Part shown: positions 50,027-59,132 of the stretch, in pieces
Layout: the number at the start of each line of letters is the position of its first letter
Numbering within the stretch: position 1 is the stretch's first letter
From: Halobacteriales archaeon QS_6_64_34
Lineage (GTDB): Archaea > Halobacteriota > Halobacteria > Halobacteriales > Haloarculaceae
Reading direction: 5' to 3'
DNA length: 64,000 bases
Assembly: GCA_003020925.1 (NCBI GenBank)
Contig: PXRT01000010.1
Location: 28,504 to 92,503 of the forward strand
Notes under the pieces: model-generated
What the model was told of the DNA's origin: nothing
The model's input: the letters and a program-made list of their open reading frames with translations, nothing else
The model's database searches: none
Translations under genes and position numbers: made by a program

Positions 50027-50844
50027 AACTCCGCGTCTGCGGGACGACATACGAGGGCCAGGTCGTCGACTTGCGCTCTCACCCGGTCGCGGGCGGGGAC
50101 GTGGCCACAGCGGTCCGGGGCGCCCGGCCCCTGCCAGTCGTCGACGCCGCCTCGCCCGGTCCGGTGTATAACTACTGTGGACGTATTCACCCGGCGATGG
50201 GCCTCCGGACGGAGACGGCCCTCGCCGTGGCCGCCCGCTCGCGGGGCCACGGGACGGCTCACGACGACGCCATCGTCGAGCTACGGGAACAACTCGCCGA
50301 CCTCGAGCGGGCCGAGCCGACCCTGCCCCGGGCGCGCGAACCGGTCGACGACGCCACCGTCGCCGACCTTCGTGAGCGGGTCGCGGCGACGCGCGGCCGA
50401 CTGGAGGCCCGCGAGACCCTGGGCGCCGAGACCGAGGCGGTCGAACAGCGCCTGACCGAGACTGCGGGGACGCTCGCGGAACGGGAGACCGAGCGCACCG
50501 CCGCCCGACAGAGCCGCCGGCAGCGACGCGAGAGAGCCCGCGAGTACCGGGACCGACAGGCCGAGTGCCGGCGGCTGGCCGACCGGCTGGCGAACCGCCG
50601 CCGCGACGCGCGGCGTGAACTCCTCGACCGCGTCGCCGACGACTACGCGGCTGCGCTCGATACCGTCCCAGGTCTCCCGAGCGACGAGTCACCCGAAGAC
50701 CCGTTCGACGCGCCGCCGGTCCCGGCCGGACTAGCAATCCTCAGGCTCGCACGCACTGACGCCCCGGTCGTCGTCGAAACCGACCGATTCCGGAGTCCGG
50801 CGGCCGCCGCCGACTGGCTCGATGCCCCGGTCGTCCGGTGCTGA
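50023..50844 (+). CDS. Coiled-coil protein 2 of the ParA-linked operon
   Basis: A 273-residue protein with a GTG start overlapping the upstream stop. A small N-terminal beta domain (KLRVCGTTYEGQVVDL) is followed by a long Arg/Glu-rich coiled coil (residues 85-205) and a compact C-terminal domain (PAGLAILRLARTDAPVVVE). It resembles no family I know. Position before a ParA-type ATPase suggests a partner or scaffold. Confidence 0.65.
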   Translation: MKLRVCGTTYEGQVVDLRSHPVAGGDVATAVRGARPLPVVDAASPGPVYNYCGRIHPAMGLRTETALAVAARSRGHGTAHDDAIVELREQLADLERAEPTLPRAREPVDDATVADLRERVAATRGRLEARETLGAETEAVEQRLTETAGTLAERETERTAARQSRRQRRERAREYRDRQAECRRLADRLANRRRDARRELLDRVADDYAAALDTVPGLPSDESPEDPFDAPPVPAGLAILRLARTDAPVVVETDRFRSPAAAADWLDAPVVRC

Positions 50845-50877
50845 ATTTTAAACCCGAGCAGGCGACCACCACCCGGC

Positions 50878-51612
50878 ATGGTTACGTTCGACTGCTCGGC
50901 CAGCCACCACGACGGGGTGACGCTGGTCACCGTCCACCTGCGGGACCTCGACGTCCCGACGCGGGTGACCGTTCGGAACTGCCTCGACGGCCCGGTGTGG
51001 CCCCCACGATGTGAGGGACTGCCCGAGGCCGGCTGGACGGAGACCGGGTTTTCGGGTGTCCTCGCCCCCGGGTCACACGCGCTGGGCTATGCGACGCCGG
51101 CCCGGCCCGAGGGACAGCCGGCCGAACTCGCCGATGCCGTCGGGGTCCCCGGGGCTGACTCGGTGGGGGCGCGCTCGGACCGTCCCGCCGATGTGGTCCG
51201 CGAGCTGGGTGACCCGTCGCCGCCGGGCGACGCTATCCCGACCACCGAGCATGTCCGGCACTCGACCCCGAACGTCGCAGTCGGGGACGACGGTGCTCCA
51301 GGCGAGGACGACGCTGTCCCTCGCTCGCCCGACCCCGAGGACGGCTCCACTGCCCACCTCCCGCCGGCCCTCGGTCCGTGGCTGGCCGAGATGGAACGCC
51401 GAGCTGACACCGCCGAGGCGCTTGCAGACGCGGAAACCCTTCCCGAGGCGACGCGGGCAGTCCGGAAGGCTGGCGGGCTGTCGGAAGTACGGGCGCTCGC
51501 CGACGCCGGGGACGAGACACAGCTCAGACTCCTCGCCCGGCGGGCGCGCCGACTCGCCGACCGGCGCGCGGGGGCGACGATACCCGCCGAGACGTTGGCG
51601 ACACTGGCATGA
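50878..51612 (+). CDS. Protein 3 of the ParA-linked operon
   Basis: A 244-residue protein. Residues 1-75 form a beta-sandwich-like domain (VTLVTVHLRDLDVPTRVTVR); a long acidic/Pro linker follows, then a helical C-terminal domain (WLAEMERRADTAEALADAE and later RLLARRARRLADRR). It overlaps the ParA-like gene by four bases (ATGA), so the two are coupled. Function unknown. Confidence 0.65.
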   Translation: MVTFDCSASHHDGVTLVTVHLRDLDVPTRVTVRNCLDGPVWPPRCEGLPEAGWTETGFSGVLAPGSHALGYATPARPEGQPAELADAVGVPGADSVGARSDRPADVVRELGDPSPPGDAIPTTEHVRHSTPNVAVGDDGAPGEDDAVPRSPDPEDGSTAHLPPALGPWLAEMERRADTAEALADAETLPEATRAVRKAGGLSEVRALADAGDETQLRLLARRARRLADRRAGATIPAETLATLA

Positions 51613-52274
51613 TTCTAGCCGTCACCGGCGGCAAGGGCGGCGTCGGCAAGTCGACGGTCGCGTACAACCTGGCGGCCCAATTAGACGGCTGTGTCGTCGA
51701 CGGCGACCTCGCCATGGCGGACCTGCCGGCGGGCCACGGACCGGACCTCCACGACGTGCTTGCTGGCCGGGCGACTCCGGCGGAAGCCGTACGAGCGGAC
51801 GGCCCGGTGACGATGGTCCCCTGTGGTCGCACGCTCGCGGGCGCCCGTGCGGTCGACCCGACGCAACTGGCCGACACGCTCGAAACGCTCGACCGGACCC
51901 ATCGCTGGGTCGTGGTGGACTCGCCCGCCGGGTTGCGCGCGGACGTGGGCCTGCCACTCGCCGTCGCCGACGCGGCCGTACTGGTGACGACCGACACGCC
52001 GGCGGCGCTGGCCGACGCGCTCCGGGTTCGTGAACTCGCGAGAGAACTGGACGCCGGGCTCTGCCGGGTGGTCCTCAACCGGACTGGGACGGACCCGGCG
52101 ACTGCCGCTGTCGCCGACCGGTTCGGAGCACCGGTCGTCTCGGTCCCCGAGAGCGACGCGCTGGCGACGGCCCAGCGCCACGGCCACCCCGTCGACCGGA
52201 CCGCGCCCGACTCCGCAGCGGCGACGGCCTTCGAAAATCTCGCGGCCGCCGTCTACTCCTGTAGCTCCGTGTAG
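51609..52274 (+). CDS. ParA/MinD-like ATPase
   Basis: A 221-residue P-loop ATPase with deviant Walker A GGKGGVGKST at residues 8-17, the second motif VVDGDLAMADLP, Walker B WVVVDSPAG and the specificity region VLNRTG. Family members form ATP-dependent dimers that position macromolecules. The C-terminus is short and lacks the MinD amphipathic helix. It is the last gene of a four-gene coupled run and converges with tfb, overlapping it by 22 bases. Confidence 0.88.
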   Translation: MILAVTGGKGGVGKSTVAYNLAAQLDGCVVDGDLAMADLPAGHGPDLHDVLAGRATPAEAVRADGPVTMVPCGRTLAGARAVDPTQLADTLETLDRTHRWVVVDSPAGLRADVGLPLAVADAAVLVTTDTPAALADALRVRELARELDAGLCRVVLNRTGTDPATAAVADRFGAPVVSVPESDALATAQRHGHPVDRTAPDSAAATAFENLAAAVYSCSSV

Positions 52275-53113
52275 GTGCTCCGCAGCGTCACCGGCGTCAC
52301 GTCGGCCACGTCTGCGGCCTCGGCCTGGGTCAGCTCGACGTCCCGTTCTCGCGTGGCGGTGTAGAGACACGCGGCGGCGACGCCGGCCGGATTTCTGCCG
52401 CCGACGAGCCCGCGCTCCCGCGCTTTGTCGACGAGCTGTTCGGCTCGATTTCGAATCTCGTCGGAGAGGTCAAGCGCGGTCGCAAAGCGCGGGACGTACT
52501 CGCGCGGGTCGATGGGTCCGGTCGGCAACCCGAGTTCGCGGTTCAGGGCGTCGTAGGCTGCCCGGAGTTCGGCGGGGTCCGCGCGGGCGGCCCGACACAG
52601 CTCCTCCACGGTCCGGGCGACCCCCTCGGTGCGACAGGTCGCATACACCGTCGCCGCAGCGAACCCCTCCAGCGAGCGACCCTGGAGCAGGTCCGCCGTC
52701 TGTGCCGATTCGAACAGGACACAGGCCCGGTCGCGGATGGCCGCCGACAGCCCCAGCGAGCCGACGATGCGTCGTATCTCCGTGAAGGCGTACACCTGGT
52801 TTCGCTCGCGCTTGGAGCTGACCTGCGCCCGGCGGTGTTGCCGGCGCAGCCGCGCCATCTGTCGGCGCTTGCGACCCTTGAGACGGGTCGACCGCCCGAT
52901 TTCGGTCGACAGGCCCCGGTCGTGGCGGGACCGGGTCAGCGGCGCGCCGGTCCGGGCGCTGTCGGTCTCGTCGTCTTCGAAGCTGCGCCACTCGGGACCC
53001 CGGTCGATGGTGTCTTCGCCGACGACCAGGCCACAGTGGGCACACACCGTCTCGCACCCGTCCTGCTTCAGCGACCCGTCGCATTCTGGACAACCCGCAG
53101 TTATCGTGGACAT
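52253..53113 (-). CDS. tfb: Transcription initiation factor IIB (TFB)
   Basis: A 286-residue general transcription factor. The N-terminal zinc ribbon CPEC...CAHC is near residues 8-30, the B-finger region GPEWRSFEDDE follows, and two cyclin-like repeats span residues 100-190 and 195-286. It recruits RNA polymerase to TBP-bound promoters. Haloarchaea carry several TFBs for different promoter sets. A TATA-like run TTTTTTAACC at 53139-53150 suggests a nearly leaderless message. Confidence 0.93.
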   Translation of the reverse strand: MSTITAGCPECDGSLKQDGCETVCAHCGLVVGEDTIDRGPEWRSFEDDETDSARTGAPLTRSRHDRGLSTEIGRSTRLKGRKRRQMARLRRQHRRAQVSSKRERNQVYAFTEIRRIVGSLGLSAAIRDRACVLFESAQTADLLQGRSLEGFAAATVYATCRTEGVARTVEELCRAARADPAELRAAYDALNRELGLPTGPIDPREYVPRFATALDLSDEIRNRAEQLVDKARERGLVGGRNPAGVAAACLYTATRERDVELTQAEAADVADVTPVTLRSTYTELQE

Positions 53114-53190
53114 ACTCGACGCTACGGCCGCCAGGTGGGTTAAAAAACCGGCGGCAGCGGCGCTCCCGGACCGATTTCACTCGAAATCAC

Positions 53191-53207
53191 CTACCGGTTA
53201 CCGGTAG
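53191..53207. promoter_or_regulatory. Palindromic candidate operator between tfb and the divergent gene
   Basis: CTACCGGTTACCGGTAG is an exact 8+1+8 inverted repeat in the 170-bp divergent region. It lies upstream of the tfb TATA run and about 45 bp upstream of the ACTATTAAAT element of the rightward gene, so it could control both. Confidence 0.5.
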
Positions 53208-53283
53208 GTAGTTCCCCCGCACGCGCGGCTCGTCGGCCGGACAAACACCACTATTAAATTCCATCGGGTAGAAGAAGATATCA

Positions 53284-53793
53284 ATGGGGCTCGCCGATAT
53301 CGCCGCCGGCATCGAAGTGACCGACCGCCAGCGCGAGCGGGGCGTGGCGGCCGTCGACGACACCGACGACTCCCTGGCCGAGCGATTGGCGCCCTTCGAC
53401 GACCGGCTCCCCTGTGACCCCGACGCGGCGGCGACGGTCGTCGACGCGTACGCGGGCGGCCGTGCGGTCGACGACTGCGGCCACGTCGCCGACGTGCCGG
53501 CCGTGACCGCCGCCAAGACGCTGCATCTCTTGGGCGAGCAGGTCTCGCCGGTCGGTCCGACGGGGCGTGATATCGTCGCCGACTGGCTCGCCGGCCGGCT
53601 CTCCCGCAGCGACGCGATAGCCCTGGCCGGCGTCGGCGAGCGAACCTTCGCCCTAGCGGCCTACATCGAGAGCACGGAGCCGCTGCCGGCGGCCCGCGAC
53701 GCCGTCGAGGGTGCGCTGGAAACCGAGAGGTCGGACCCGCTGGACGAGGCGCGCAGCGATGTCGGCGAGCTACTGTCAGCTACCAACGGCTGA
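53284..53793 (+). CDS. Haloarchaeal hypothetical protein, 3' end set by an IS insertion
   Basis: A 169-residue acidic protein. An N-terminal helix (GLADIAAGIEVTDRQRERGV) and repeated small helical segments include VADWLAGRLSRSDAIALAGVG, resembling winged-helix or helical-bundle packing, but I recognise no family. The last residues (LLSATNG) and the stop lie inside the terminal hairpin of the tnpB element, so the natural C-terminus may have been replaced. TATA-like ACTATTAAAT at 53249. Confidence 0.65.
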   Translation: MGLADIAAGIEVTDRQRERGVAAVDDTDDSLAERLAPFDDRLPCDPDAAATVVDAYAGGRAVDDCGHVADVPAVTAAKTLHLLGEQVSPVGPTGRDIVADWLAGRLSRSDAIALAGVGERTFALAAYIESTEPLPAARDAVEGALETERSDPLDEARSDVGELLSATNG

Positions 53794-55200
53794 AGCCGTT
53801 GGCTTGTCGGTGGACTCCCGTTCTGCCGATACGTATTGGTCGGACGCCACTTCAGTAGCGTTCACGGTCATCACCCCCGACTTTAGGGCGTACTGACAGA
53901 ACGCCCCTCCAGCGGGGGACTTCTGCCCTCGCTGGAGTTTGAGCGCGAGTTTTCGAGCGATATTCTTGGCGGCGTTGTAGTCGGCATTTGCCGTGTACGA
54001 ACAGTCTAGACACGCGAAGTGTTGCTCATCACGGTTTTCATCAAGCGTCGTGCCACACTTCGAGCATTGCTGGCTGGTGTAGGACGGTTCGACTGTCTCA
54101 ACCACGATGCCAGCCAGCTCCGCTTTGTGTTTCGTTTGCTGTTGCAGTTCACGGAACGCCCACTGCTGGAATTTCTTGCCGTCACTGATACGGTCACGAA
54201 TCTGCTCCAAGTCCTCGAACGCGATATGCGAACAGTTCTGTTGATTGGCTTCTTCGACAACTGCCTTCGAGCATCGGTGCAGATAGTCCTCACTCCAGCG
54301 TCCAAACCTGTCACCGATACGGTGGTAGGTCAGATGGGCGCGTGGCGTTCCCGTCTGTTGGAGGCTGGCACGCCGTTTCTCGAACTCTCGGCGGTTGTGG
54401 TTGAGGTAGTCGGCGTTGCCGACGAATCTGCCTGTTGAGGTCACGGCGATGTGGTCGTCAACGTTGCAGTCCACGCCAAGCACTCTCGAATGCTCGGCTT
54501 TCTCAGGGCGAGCAACGTCGAGTTCCCGTTCCATTGCCGCGTGGAGGTAGAATTCGTCGGATTCGCTATCGTAGTGGACGGTACTGGTTGCAAAGTCGTA
54601 GTCGTCGTTCAGTAGGTATTCGCCGTGTGGCGTGTCGTCCGGGTTGTCGGGCAGGTCGTACGCGCATTCGACTCTGCCGTTGATTGTGGCGAGGCTTACT
54701 TTGTCGCGGTAGTAGGTGGCGGCTCGCTTGTCGTAGACGATGCTGAACGTGTCGTACTCCGGCTTGCTGGTGTTCTCGCCGTCTGCAAGTCTATCCACAC
54801 AATTGCTAATGTCGTCAGTGGCACGTTTGATGGCTTTCTGAACGAGGTTGGCGTGCAAGTAGTCGGTTTCTTCACGGAGGTCGTCGTAGATGGCGGCTTC
54901 GGCTTCGCTCTTGCTGGTCACGCAGTCCTCATTGGGATAGCGCCACGCCCAGTCTGCCGTGTGATTCGCGCAATACTGGAATTTGGAGTTGGTGGCGTGG
55001 AGGTCACTCTTGCGGTCGTCAGGCACGTCAAGTCGCACCCGAACTGTGCGAGTTATTTCCCACGCCATGCGCATCACAGTAACACCTGACTTTTATTAAT
55101 ATTTTTGATTGCGTTGGGGGAGTCAGCAATGCAGGTATCGGTGGGTTGTGGCATGGAGCGTACGCGCTTCCTCCCATGGCTAAAGCCGGTGGGCTTCCGC
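53775..55200. mobile_element. IS200/IS605-type element containing tnpB only
   Basis: The boundary near the tnpB 3' end is marked by CCAACGGCTGAAGCCGTTGG (53783-53802), a perfect hairpin typical of the right end. Beyond the tnpB start, CCCATGGCTAAAGCCGGTGGG (about 55173-55193) is the imperfect left-end hairpin. Exact ends cannot be set without relatives. The RNA guide would be transcribed from the 53775-53830 side. Confidence 0.7.
53776..55074 (-). CDS. tnpB: TnpB, RNA-guided nuclease of an IS200/IS605-type element
   Basis: A 432-residue TnpB. RuvC residues: Asp in LGVDCNVDDHIAV, Glu in IAFEDLEQI and Asp in NADYNAAKNIA, with the zinc ribbon CSKCG...CLDC before the last motif. An N-terminal OrfB helix-turn-helix region is present. 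All catalytic residues appear intact. No tnpA transposase gene accompanies it, so mobility would need help in trans. TnpB cleaves DNA guided by an RNA from the element's 3' end. ATG 55074 is used; ATG 55068 is possible. Confidence 0.92.
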   Translation of the reverse strand: MRMAWEITRTVRVRLDVPDDRKSDLHATNSKFQYCANHTADWAWRYPNEDCVTSKSEAEAAIYDDLREETDYLHANLVQKAIKRATDDISNCVDRLADGENTSKPEYDTFSIVYDKRAATYYRDKVSLATINGRVECAYDLPDNPDDTPHGEYLLNDDYDFATSTVHYDSESDEFYLHAAMERELDVARPEKAEHSRVLGVDCNVDDHIAVTSTGRFVGNADYLNHNRREFEKRRASLQQTGTPRAHLTYHRIGDRFGRWSEDYLHRCSKAVVEEANQQNCSHIAFEDLEQIRDRISDGKKFQQWAFRELQQQTKHKAELAGIVVETVEPSYTSQQCSKCGTTLDENRDEQHFACLDCSYTANADYNAAKNIARKLALKLQRGQKSPAGGAFCQYALKSGVMTVNATEVASDQYVSAERESTDKPTASAVGS

Positions 55201-55306
55201 GCTGTCTCCGCTGTGAGTTCTCGTGTGAACGCAATCTCGGTTACATCGCTGGTGTAACTCCGTCGACTGGACCACGTTTTTGGCCTCCCGCCGAGAATCC
55301 CGGCGT

Positions 55307-56827
55307 ATGTCGGCATCCGAACTGGCAGCGGCGGTCGGTCGGGCTCTCGACGTGGACAGCGAGACGTTCCACGACCGGGCACGCGCGGAGGCCACGCAGC
55401 TCAAGGAGGAGATTCGGTCGGGCACCTTCGACAACACCGAGGCCATCGTGGGGATGGAGCTGGAGCTGTACGCCGTCGACGACCGGACCGACGCGTTGCG
55501 GCGGGTGCCACGCCAGCTGCTCGAGCTTATCGGCTTCGAGAAGGAACTCGGGCTCCACAACGCGGAGATGCAGACGAGTCCGCAGCCGCTGAACTCTCAC
55601 GGGCTGGCCGCCCAGCGCGACGAGCTGAAAGCGTCCTTGCTGCCGGCCCAACAGCGGGTCCACAGCGAGGGAATCCGGCTGGTCTCAGACGGGATGTGGA
55701 CGGTGCCGCCCAACGGCGAGACGGCCCGGGACTACCTCTGTGATTGTGTCGAGGAAAACGGGGTGCGCATCGGGACCAACATGACCGACGCGGTGCGTTA
55801 TCACACGATGGCCAACACGGCCTACCCGTCGGCGTTCGAAATCGACGCCCCTCACGTCTCGCTGCGAGCCGAAACGGTCATGCCCGAGTCGCTCATCACC
55901 TCCATCCAGCCCCACTATCAGATTCCCCACGCGCCCGACCTCCCGGAGTATTTCAGCTACGCGCTGCGTATCGCCGCGCCGGTGCTGGCGCTGAGCGTCA
56001 ACTCGCCCTTCTTCCCGCCGGACCTCTACGACGACGCGCCAGACGACGACATCGTCGCCGACGCCTACATGGAGAACCGCATCGGCGTCTTCGAGTCCGT
56101 CCTCAATCCGCCCGAGGGCGATTCGACGCGGCCGAAGGTGTGTTTCCCGCCCGACTTCGAGACAGTCGAGGACGCCATCGACGACATCGTCGAGGACGAC
56201 TGCATCGTCCCCCGGGAGCTCCAGTCGGGCACCCGCTTTGACGACGACTTCGTCCACTTCCGACACAAACACGGCTCGTACTGGCGGTGGGTCCGACCCG
56301 TCTTCGAGGGGCCTACCCGCTCGGCCGCCAACGCTCGTATCGAGTTCCGGCCCCTGCCGGCCCAGCCGACCGTCGACGACGCCATCGCCTTCGAGGCGCT
56401 GGTCGCCGGGCTGATGGAGAGTCTGGTCCGATTCGAACACCCCATCAAGTCCCAGGATTGGGAGACCGCAAAGGAGAACTTCTACGGGGCCACCCGCGAC
56501 GGGCTCCAGGCCGATATGGAGTGGATTACGGCCGACGGCGCGACGACCACGTCGACCGACGAAATCTACGGCGAGCTGTTCGAACACGCCCGTGAGGGGC
56601 TGGAGGGGCGCGGGCTCTCGACGGAGGCCGCCCACGAGTATCTCCGGCCGCTGCGCGAGCGGGCCGACCGCCGGCAGACGCCGGCCCGCTGGAAACACGA
56701 CTACGTCCGCCAGCGCGTCGAGGAGAACGTCCCGCTCGCCGAGGCTATCTGGGGAATGCAGGCCGCCTACATCCGTCAGCAAAAAGAGACGCTGCTCGAT
56801 GGCAGCTTCCTCGACTGGCTCGAGTGA
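55307..56827 (+). CDS. GCS2-type glutamate-cysteine ligase-like protein
   Basis: A 506-residue carboxylate-amine ligase of the GCS2 superfamily. GMELELYAVDD is the glutamate-binding start, HGLAAQRDEL, TNMTDAVRYHTMANTAYPSAF-type segment and RIEFRPLPAQP the core motifs. It is about 130 residues longer than YbdK-like ligases. By family it joins glutamate to an amine such as cysteine, the basis of haloarchaeal gamma-glutamylcysteine, but other acceptors are possible. The following small gene starts on its last base. Confidence 0.8.
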   Translation: MSASELAAAVGRALDVDSETFHDRARAEATQLKEEIRSGTFDNTEAIVGMELELYAVDDRTDALRRVPRQLLELIGFEKELGLHNAEMQTSPQPLNSHGLAAQRDELKASLLPAQQRVHSEGIRLVSDGMWTVPPNGETARDYLCDCVEENGVRIGTNMTDAVRYHTMANTAYPSAFEIDAPHVSLRAETVMPESLITSIQPHYQIPHAPDLPEYFSYALRIAAPVLALSVNSPFFPPDLYDDAPDDDIVADAYMENRIGVFESVLNPPEGDSTRPKVCFPPDFETVEDAIDDIVEDDCIVPRELQSGTRFDDDFVHFRHKHGSYWRWVRPVFEGPTRSAANARIEFRPLPAQPTVDDAIAFEALVAGLMESLVRFEHPIKSQDWETAKENFYGATRDGLQADMEWITADGATTTSTDEIYGELFEHAREGLEGRGLSTEAAHEYLRPLRERADRRQTPARWKHDYVRQRVEENVPLAEAIWGMQAAYIRQQKETLLDGSFLDWLE

Positions 56828-57054
56828 TGGTCCGTATCGACGTCCCGCCCCGACTGCTCTGGGCCGCAATCGCGCTCGCGGGCCTCGTCCACCTCCTGGT
56901 TCCCGGGCTCTTGCTCCGGGCGGGTCGCTGGAGCTACCGACTGTTTCTGCGTGTGGAGTTCGACCCGAAACCGGGGGCGAAACGCCGCGTTCGACTCGTC
57001 GGCCTCGTGTTTCTGGTTGCCGGCGCCTTCGGGCGGCGACTACTCGATAGCTGA
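56827..57054 (+). CDS. Small two-helix membrane protein
   Basis: A 75-residue protein starting at ATG 56827, overlapping the upstream TGA by one base. Two hydrophobic helices (about residues 9-30 and 55-72) are joined by a basic, Arg-rich loop, so the loop is probably cytoplasmic. No family recognised. Coupled to the ligase gene. Confidence 0.6.
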   Translation: MVRIDVPPRLLWAAIALAGLVHLLVPGLLLRAGRWSYRLFLRVEFDPKPGAKRRVRLVGLVFLVAGAFGRRLLDS

Positions 57055-57161
57055 CACGACGTAGTCCACGGCCGCCTCGGCGGTCTCGACGCGTTCGATA
57101 CCCTCAAAGGAATGAGTTCCGATTCCGGCTACCGGCCGGGCGATAGAAAAGAAAGCGGTCC

Positions 57162-57247
57162 TCATACGGTTTATTGTAGATTATTTCCGGATTGTGCCGA
57201 CCTCGGGGTCGGCACATACCGGTAAATTGCTACAATAATCCGTATCA
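57162..57247. repeat. TGATAC palindromic repeat (86 bp)
   Basis: Begins TCATACGG and ends CCGTATCA, with the centre between 57204 and 57205 and arms of 43 bp containing GTAGATTATTTCCGG and CCGGTAAATTGCTAC. The minus-strand terminal TGA is the phaC stop codon. It forms the convergent 3' region of phaC and the small membrane gene. Confidence 0.8.
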
Positions 57248-58540
57248 GACCTGGTCGAGCCAGTCCTGAGCCTCCGACGGCGACGCGTTGGTGATTTCGG
57301 CCAGTTCGGCGGCGTCGTAGTCGGTCAGGTCCTCGACCGTCTCGATGCCGGCGTCCTGGAGTCGGTCCGCGTAGGTCGGGCCGATACCGGAGACGGTCGC
57401 GGTTTCGTCGTCCTCGACCTCGTCGGTGTGGTTGCGCTCGCTGTACCACTCAGCCACGTCGGGCCACAGCTCCGCGTGAGTCGACGAGGAGACCGAGAGG
57501 CCGATGTGACCCGTCGAGAACTCCATGATTGTCGTGTCGTCGCTCGGAATCACGTCGTTGAACGGCTTCGAGGCGTCCGTGGGGACGAGGTGGTCGTACT
57601 CGCCCATCAGCTGGAGGACTGGCATGTCGATGTTCTCGATGTCGACGTGCTTGCCGTTGAGTTCCAGCTCGTTCTTGCAGAGCTTGTTGTCCTGGTAGAT
57701 GTCCTCCAGAAACTGGACGTAGGTCTCGCCGGCGACGTCGATACCGTCGCCGAGCCACTTCTCCATCCGGCCGAAGTTCTCGACGAACGACTCGTTCTCG
57801 ATGTTCTCGGCAAAGCGGATGTACTTCGAGACGTAGTTCTCGACGGGGTCCATCAGCGCAAAGCCCACGTCGAGCATCTCGGCGGGGACGTTGCCGAACG
57901 TCTCGGTTACGTCCGACGGCGAGTAGTATTCGCCCGCGCCCCACTCTTCGAGGACACCGCCGGTCCGGTCGAAACAGAGGCCGGCGGCCATGAGGCCGAG
58001 CGCGTTGACCTTCTCCCTGTGCAACGCGGTGTACATCACCGACATCGTCCCGCCCATGCAGTAGCCGAGCAGGTTGATAGCGTCCTGGCCCGAGCGCTCC
58101 CGGACCACGTCGACGCAGTTGCCGATGTAGCGGTTGACGTAGTCATCAAGCGTGAGATGCTGGTCGAGCCGCGAGGGCTCGTTCCAGTCGATGAGGTAGA
58201 CGTCGTGGCCGGCTTCGAGCAGGCGGCGCACCACCGAGCGCTCCTCCTGGAGGTCCAGTATGTACGGGCGGTTGATGAGCGCGTAGACGATGAGGATGGG
58301 AACCGCTTCCCTGTCCTCCTCGGCGACCTCGATGCCGGCGGTCTCGGCGTCGTAGTGGAGCAGTTCGAGCTTGTTCTCCTCGTAGACGACCTCGCTGGGC
58401 GTCTGGCCGACCTCGACGGACTCCATCAGTTCGAGCCGCTCGTCGGCGACCGACGATTTCTCGACGGTCTCGGTCATCGCCTCGAGGGACTTGCGCTGCC
58501 AGTCGAGTGCGGCCGCGAAGGGGCTGTTGTTGCTGGACAT
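57245..58540 (-). CDS. phaC: Class III PHA synthase catalytic subunit PhaC
   Basis: A 431-residue alpha/beta-hydrolase that polymerises 3-hydroxyacyl-CoA on granules. The lipase-like box GYCMGG places the nucleophile at Cys161; the catalytic Asp is in GEYDHLVP and His in STGHIGLS. After about residue 375 is a C-terminal extension with a helix-hairpin-helix-like segment ([16 protein letters not shown]), a feature of haloarchaeal PhaC. It needs PhaE, encoded one base upstream. Last gene of the phaRPEC operon. Confidence 0.96.
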   Translation of the reverse strand: MSSNNSPFAAALDWQRKSLEAMTETVEKSSVADERLELMESVEVGQTPSEVVYEENKLELLHYDAETAGIEVAEEDREAVPILIVYALINRPYILDLQEERSVVRRLLEAGHDVYLIDWNEPSRLDQHLTLDDYVNRYIGNCVDVVRERSGQDAINLLGYCMGGTMSVMYTALHREKVNALGLMAAGLCFDRTGGVLEEWGAGEYYSPSDVTETFGNVPAEMLDVGFALMDPVENYVSKYIRFAENIENESFVENFGRMEKWLGDGIDVAGETYVQFLEDIYQDNKLCKNELELNGKHVDIENIDMPVLQLMGEYDHLVPTDASKPFNDVIPSDDTTIMEFSTGHIGLSVSSSTHAELWPDVAEWYSERNHTDEVEDDETATVSGIGPTYADRLQDAGIETVEDLTDYDAAELAEITNASPSEAQDWLDQV

Positions 58541-58541
58541 G

Positions 58542-59084
58542 TTACTCCAGTTGCTCGATGATGCGGTCGAGCTTCTGTTCGACCGCGTGCTGGCGGCGTT
58601 CGAGTTCGACGAGTCGCTCGGCGACCTCGTCGATGTTCTCCCGGGTCGGGAACCCCATCTGGGCGAGCGCGTCCTGGGAGAGTTCCTCGGTCTCCTGTTG
58701 CATCTCCATCATCGACTCGACGAGCTGCCCGTTGGCGGCCGCAAAGGCCGACGTGCCCATCACCTGCTTGAACGCCTCGTTGGCGGACTTGAGCCAGATG
58801 TCACGGAACTCGGCCGGGTCGACGTCCTCGCCCTGTGTGGCGGCCGTCGAGCGCTCGACCATCTGTTCGGCGGCGTCGACCCACTCCTCGTAGGCCTGGT
58901 TGTACCCCTGGAGGCCCTCGCTGAGTTCGTCTTCCTCGGGGATAGAGTCCTCGACCGCGTCGGCCCACGACTCGACGAAGGCGGCCTGTGCCTTCATGTT
59001 CTGCTCCATGGAGTCGGCGACCGCCGTGTTCATCTCCTCGACCATCTCTGCCCACTCCTCTTGCATCTGGTTTGTATCGCTCAT
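58542..59084 (-). CDS. phaE: PHA synthase subunit PhaE
   Basis: A 180-residue acidic helical protein, the obligatory partner of class III PhaC. Long amphipathic helices ([20 protein letters not shown]) and a C-terminal coiled coil ([17 protein letters not shown]) match haloarchaeal PhaE, which is shorter than bacterial PhaE. ATG 59084 is preferred over an upstream start. Confidence 0.92.
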   Translation of the reverse strand: MSDTNQMQEEWAEMVEEMNTAVADSMEQNMKAQAAFVESWADAVEDSIPEEDELSEGLQGYNQAYEEWVDAAEQMVERSTAATQGEDVDPAEFRDIWLKSANEAFKQVMGTSAFAAANGQLVESMMEMQQETEELSQDALAQMGFPTRENIDEVAERLVELERRQHAVEQKLDRIIEQLE

Positions 59085-59132
59085 TGGTGTACTAGTAACT
59101 CGCGTGGTTGCGCACAAAAAACGGCCGGGTAG

